Below, in pieces: positions 61,522 to 64,000 of a stretch of 64,000 nt of DNA. The DNA is from Sandaracinobacteroides saxicola (GTDB taxonomy: Bacteria; Pseudomonadota; Alphaproteobacteria; Sphingomonadales; Sphingomonadaceae), in assembly GCF_014117445.1 (NCBI RefSeq), contig NZ_CP059851.1:1054001-1118000 (forward strand), given 5' to 3'. How positions within the stretch are numbered: position 1 is the stretch's first letter; every line of letters starts with the position of its first letter. The position numbers and the translations under genes are program-made. Under the pieces are notes generated by a model, which saw only the letters and a list, made by a program, of their open reading frames with translations, was not told the DNA's origin and did no database searches.

Positions 61522-61662
61522 GACCGGCCGATAAATCGCCCAGGGCGGGCTGCGAAAGGCGATTTGCTGCGCTCCGATGCTCACGCACCTTGAGTGCGCT
61601 GCGCTTCGGTGCTCCCAAATCACCATTCTCGCCTCACCCTGAGCAATTTCTCGACCGGTCTC
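61520..61662. repeat. 143-bp long-hairpin intergenic element, copy B
   Basis: Terminal arms GAGACCGG (61520-61527) and CCGGTCTC (61655-61662) extend inwards to 17 bases with two mismatches. The core from AAATCGCCCAGG to CCTGAGCAATTT aligns with copy A without gaps and with the same total length. The terminal twelve bases differ from copy A at seven positions, yet both copies keep arm-to-arm pairing. It starts within the recR stop codon and leaves 57 bases to the peptide deformylase start. Confidence 0.85.
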
Positions 61663-61719
61663 GCGGGACGGGCGGGCGGCAGTCTTGACCTGGTCAGCAA
61701 GCGACCATAATTCGCTGGC

Positions 61720-62250
61720 ATGGCCATTCTTCCCATCCTGGAGGTTCCCGATCCGCGGTTGCGGCGGATTTCGACGCCGGTCGACGCGCTGACCGATGAG
61801 GTGCGGACGCTGATCGCCGACATGTTCGAGACGATGTATGCGGCGCCGGGCATCGGGCTCGCCGCGGCGCAGGTGGATGTGCCGCTGCGGCTGCTGGTGA
61901 TGGACATCAGCGACGGCCCGCCGGACGCGGAGGGCAAAGGGACATCCAACCCGCGGGTGTTCATCAATCCGGAGCTGTCGGAGCCGGCGGACGACTGGAC
62001 GGTCTATAATGAAGGCTGCCTGTCGGTGCCCGACCAATATGCCGATGTCGAGCGCCCGGCGACGGTGCGGGCGCGCTGGATGGATGAGCATGGCGAACAG
62101 CATGACGCCGTTCTGGAGGGGCTGCTGGCGACCTGCTTGCAGCATGAGATGGACCATCTGAACGGGGTGTTGTTCATCGATCATCTGAGCCGGTTGAAGC
62201 GCGACATGGTGTTGAAGAAGCTGGACAAGCTGCGGCGCAGCGCGGCGTGA
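61720..62250 (+). CDS. def: Peptide deformylase
   Basis: 176-residue Fe/Zn hydrolase removing formyl from nascent Met. The three signature motifs are present: GIGLAAAQV (motif 1), EGCLSVP (motif 2, with the metal Cys) and QHEMDHLNG (motif 3, HExxH). Length is standard. Start ATG 61720. It works with Fmt, whose gene lies about 0.8 kb away on the other strand. Stop overlaps the ppk2 start (GTGA). Confidence 0.97.
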   Translation: MAILPILEVPDPRLRRISTPVDALTDEVRTLIADMFETMYAAPGIGLAAAQVDVPLRLLVMDISDGPPDAEGKGTSNPRVFINPELSEPADDWTVYNEGCLSVPDQYADVERPATVRARWMDEHGEQHDAVLEGLLATCLQHEMDHLNGVLFIDHLSRLKRDMVLKKLDKLRRSAA

Positions 62251-63032
62251 GCAAAGGTCGGCTTGAGCGACTGGAGCACCGACGCGCGCCGGACGATCAT
62301 GACGCACTGGAAGCCGCATTGCAGCAGCGGCTGTACCGGGTGCAGGTGGCCTATCTGTCGCAGGGACGATCGGCGATCATCATGCTGGAGGGGTGGGACG
62401 CCAGCGGCAAGGGAGGCCTTATCAAGCGGCTGACGAGCGAGCTGGATCCGCGTTTCTTCGCGGTGCACCCGATCGCCGCGCCGACCGAAGCGGAGCGGAA
62501 GCGGCATTTTCTCTATCGTTTCTGGACGCGGCTGCCGGGGCGGGGCGAGATCGCGATCTTCGACCGCAGCTGGTATGGGCGCGTGGCGGTGGAGCGGGTC
62601 GAGGGCTATTGCGAGGAGGCGGAGTGGCGCCGCGCCTATGACGAGATCAACGATTTCGAAGCGGGCCAGGTGAAGGCGGGAACACGGGTGATCAAGCTGT
62701 TCCTGCACGTCAGTGCGGAGGAACAGGACGCGAGGTTGCGCGAGCGGGTGGAGAATCCGTGGAAGCGCTGGAAGACCGGCGCGGACGATTATCGCAACCG
62801 GAGCAAGCGCGAGGGCTATCTGGCGGCCTATGAGGCGATGTTCGCCAAGACCGACACCAAGGTGGCGCCCTGGCACCTGATCGGAGCGGACCACAAGAAG
62901 TTTGCGCGAACGGAGGGCATGCGGATCATCGCCGAGGCGCTGGAGACGGGCGTGGACCTCTCGCCGCCGCCGCTGCATCCGGATCTGCACAAGCTGGCGG
63001 ACGCGGCGCTGGGGCCGATTGACGCCGGCTGA
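62247..63032 (+). CDS. ppk2: Polyphosphate kinase 2 family protein
   Basis: 261 residues. PPK2 enzymes transfer phosphate between polyphosphate and nucleotides. Walker A is [16 protein letters not shown], Walker B/lid region [14 protein letters not shown], and the PPK2-specific [12 protein letters not shown] and [15 protein letters not shown] segments follow. Single-domain length; whether it makes ADP, GDP or mainly polyphosphate depends on subclass and cannot be decided by eye. The GTG start overlaps the def stop by four bases, so expression is coupled to def. Confidence 0.93.
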   Translation: MSKGRLERLEHRRAPDDHDALEAALQQRLYRVQVAYLSQGRSAIIMLEGWDASGKGGLIKRLTSELDPRFFAVHPIAAPTEAERKRHFLYRFWTRLPGRGEIAIFDRSWYGRVAVERVEGYCEEAEWRRAYDEINDFEAGQVKAGTRVIKLFLHVSAEEQDARLRERVENPWKRWKTGADDYRNRSKREGYLAAYEAMFAKTDTKVAPWHLIGADHKKFARTEGMRIIAEALETGVDLSPPPLHPDLHKLADAALGPIDAG

Positions 63033-63089
63033 GCGGCCTGCGTTGAATTCATCGCGTGCGGCTGTTAACCATATGGCAGGGAGTGCGCG

Positions 63090-63983
63090 ATGTTGCTGGC
63101 GGGTGCGAACGAAGGCTCGGACGGGGGCGTAACACTGGCGACGCTGAGCGAGGCCTATTCGCCGACCGAGACGCGATTCCGCCCGGAGGAATCGCCGTTC
63201 ACAACGCTGTTCGCGGACATCACGCATCGCTGCAACATGGCGTGCCGCAATTGCTACATTCCGGTGCGCGACCTGCCCGACCTGCCGGTGGACTGGCTGT
63301 ATGAGGTGGTCAGGCGGCTGCCGCGTCGCGCGCGCATCCGGCTGGTGGGGGCGGAGCCGACGATGCGGGAGGATCTGCCCGACATCATCCGCACCATTCG
63401 CGCGCTGGGGCATATCCCGGTGGTGCTGAGCAACGGGCTGAAGCTGGGGCGCCGAAACTATGTGGAAAAGCTGAAGGCGGCGGGGCTGCATACGGTTTAT
63501 CTGAGCCTGAACGGGGGCTTGCGCGACGATCTTTACCTGGCGATCGATGAGTTGGCGTGTGCTGAGCGGAAGCTGGCGGCGCTTGACAATTTGCTGGCGC
63601 TGCGGATGCATGTGACCACGGGGACGATCCTGGTGCCCGGCGTGAATGTGGGACATCTGCCGGAATTCATCGATCATCTATTGGGCAAGGGGGTGCGGGA
63701 CATGCATTTCCGCTCGGTGGGGCAGGTGGGGAATTACATCCGCGATGCCTCATTCACGCTGGACGAGCTGGAGGCAGCAGTACGCGGAGCGCTGCGGCCT
63801 GAGCATGGGGAGTTGCGGCTGCTGGCAGCCTATGGGTCGAGCCGGGATTTCGCGCTGGGGCGCGCGCGGGTGCAGTTGACGCAATGGCCGGAGCTGGGAA
63901 GCCTGGAGCGGGGGCGGATCGCGCCCGACGGGATGGTGGAGCCGATGTTCGAGAGCATCGTTGCCAATGAACATCGCTATTGA
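63090..63983 (+). CDS. Radical SAM protein
   Basis: 297 residues. The [4Fe-4S] motif is CNMACRNC (C-x3-C-x2-C) near residue 49, preceded by TTLFADITHRC. The rest follows the radical-SAM barrel: RIRLVGAEPTMREDLPDII (GGE-like AEPT), PVVLSNGLKLG and HTVYLSLNGG. There is no extra Cys-rich SPASM tail. ATG 63090 has GGGAG six bases upstream. Function unknown; possible roles include cofactor, lipid or peptide modification. Its last 17 bases overlap the start of a further plus-strand reading frame. Confidence 0.82.
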   Translation: MLLAGANEGSDGGVTLATLSEAYSPTETRFRPEESPFTTLFADITHRCNMACRNCYIPVRDLPDLPVDWLYEVVRRLPRRARIRLVGAEPTMREDLPDIIRTIRALGHIPVVLSNGLKLGRRNYVEKLKAAGLHTVYLSLNGGLRDDLYLAIDELACAERKLAALDNLLALRMHVTTGTILVPGVNVGHLPEFIDHLLGKGVRDMHFRSVGQVGNYIRDASFTLDELEAAVRGALRPEHGELRLLAAYGSSRDFALGRARVQLTQWPELGSLERGRIAPDGMVEPMFESIVANEHRY

Positions 63984-64000
63984 CCTCGGATTGTTGCCGC
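63967..64000 (+). CDS. Possible next gene, only start visible
   Basis: ATG 63967 opens a frame (MNIAIDLGLLP) overlapping the end of the radical SAM gene by 17 bases, in the same compact style as elsewhere. Only 11 codons are in the window, so neither its reality nor its function can be judged. Confidence 0.3.
   Translation, partial: MNIAIDLGLLP

Overview
The window is visibly very GC-rich chromosomal DNA (GC not counted). Gene content points to an alphaproteobacterium, most likely order Sphingomonadales: a MipZ-type ParA ATPase, a dual phosphoglucomutase/phosphomannomutase of the sphingomonad PgmG kind, a PHA phasin, a short PutA, a BamB-type lipoprotein next to Der, the exosortase-A-associated ligase/decarboxylase pair, and dense stop/start overlaps (ATGA, GTGA). 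It reads as ordinary chromosome with one surface-polysaccharide locus and some accessory pockets. I see no insertion sequence, prophage or CRISPR array.

Layout. 1-7.3 kb: a partial DUF2141 protein, then lptF-lptG (LPS export), a flippase-like membrane protein, a fatty acid hydroxylase, a GNAT-like protein and a secreted amidohydrolase. 17.1-7.3 kb (minus strand): a tightly packed run panC, phospholipase D, phzF-like, glnE, peroxiredoxin, DUF455, M23 peptidase, erpA-like, xthA. 17.1-23.6 kb: mipZ, a membrane J-protein, pgmG, a phasin with a strong operator/promoter arrangement, putA. 23.7-36.4 kb: the polysaccharide locus. manC and galE lie on the plus strand. Nine overlapping or closely spaced minus-strand genes follow (UDP-glucuronate decarboxylase, GT4, Gmd-like, GT-D-fold protein, GT-A-like protein, flippase, two methyltransferases, polymerase), then a divergent chain-length regulator.

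36.4-38.2 kb holds a four-gene secreted/metal-handling cluster (MerP- and MerT-like). 38.3-40.6 kb: tRNA-Lys overlapping folK, a family 5 uracil-DNA glycosylase, and a RES/Xre toxin-antitoxin pair. 41-48.5 kb (minus strand): an HDAC-like deacetylase, a cobalamin riboswitch, btuB-F-C-D, then aguA-aguB (agmatine to putrescine). 48.6-55.9 kb: tRNA-Asn with its own promoter, a tandem repeat, TetR, a small lipoprotein, ArsC/Spx-like, Rid, a methyltransferase, then panB-yfgM-like-bamB-der. 56-58.8 kb: the exosortase-A-associated acyl-CoA ligase and PLP decarboxylase. 58.8-64 kb: a 53-residue membrane protein, truA-fmt (minus), recR-def-ppk2 and a radical SAM protein (plus).

The least expected signals are non-coding. 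Two 143-bp hairpin elements follow der and recR; their cores are alike but their terminal arms covary. Two 16-bp sites, near-exact reverse complements, flank the phasin promoter. A hairpin-rich mini-element sits in frame inside fmt. A tandem 62-63-bp repeat follows tRNA-Asn. The strongest protein-level novelty candidates are the polysaccharide locus, with its two unusual transferases, and the metal cluster, with its Cys-rich first gene and barrel-like second gene.
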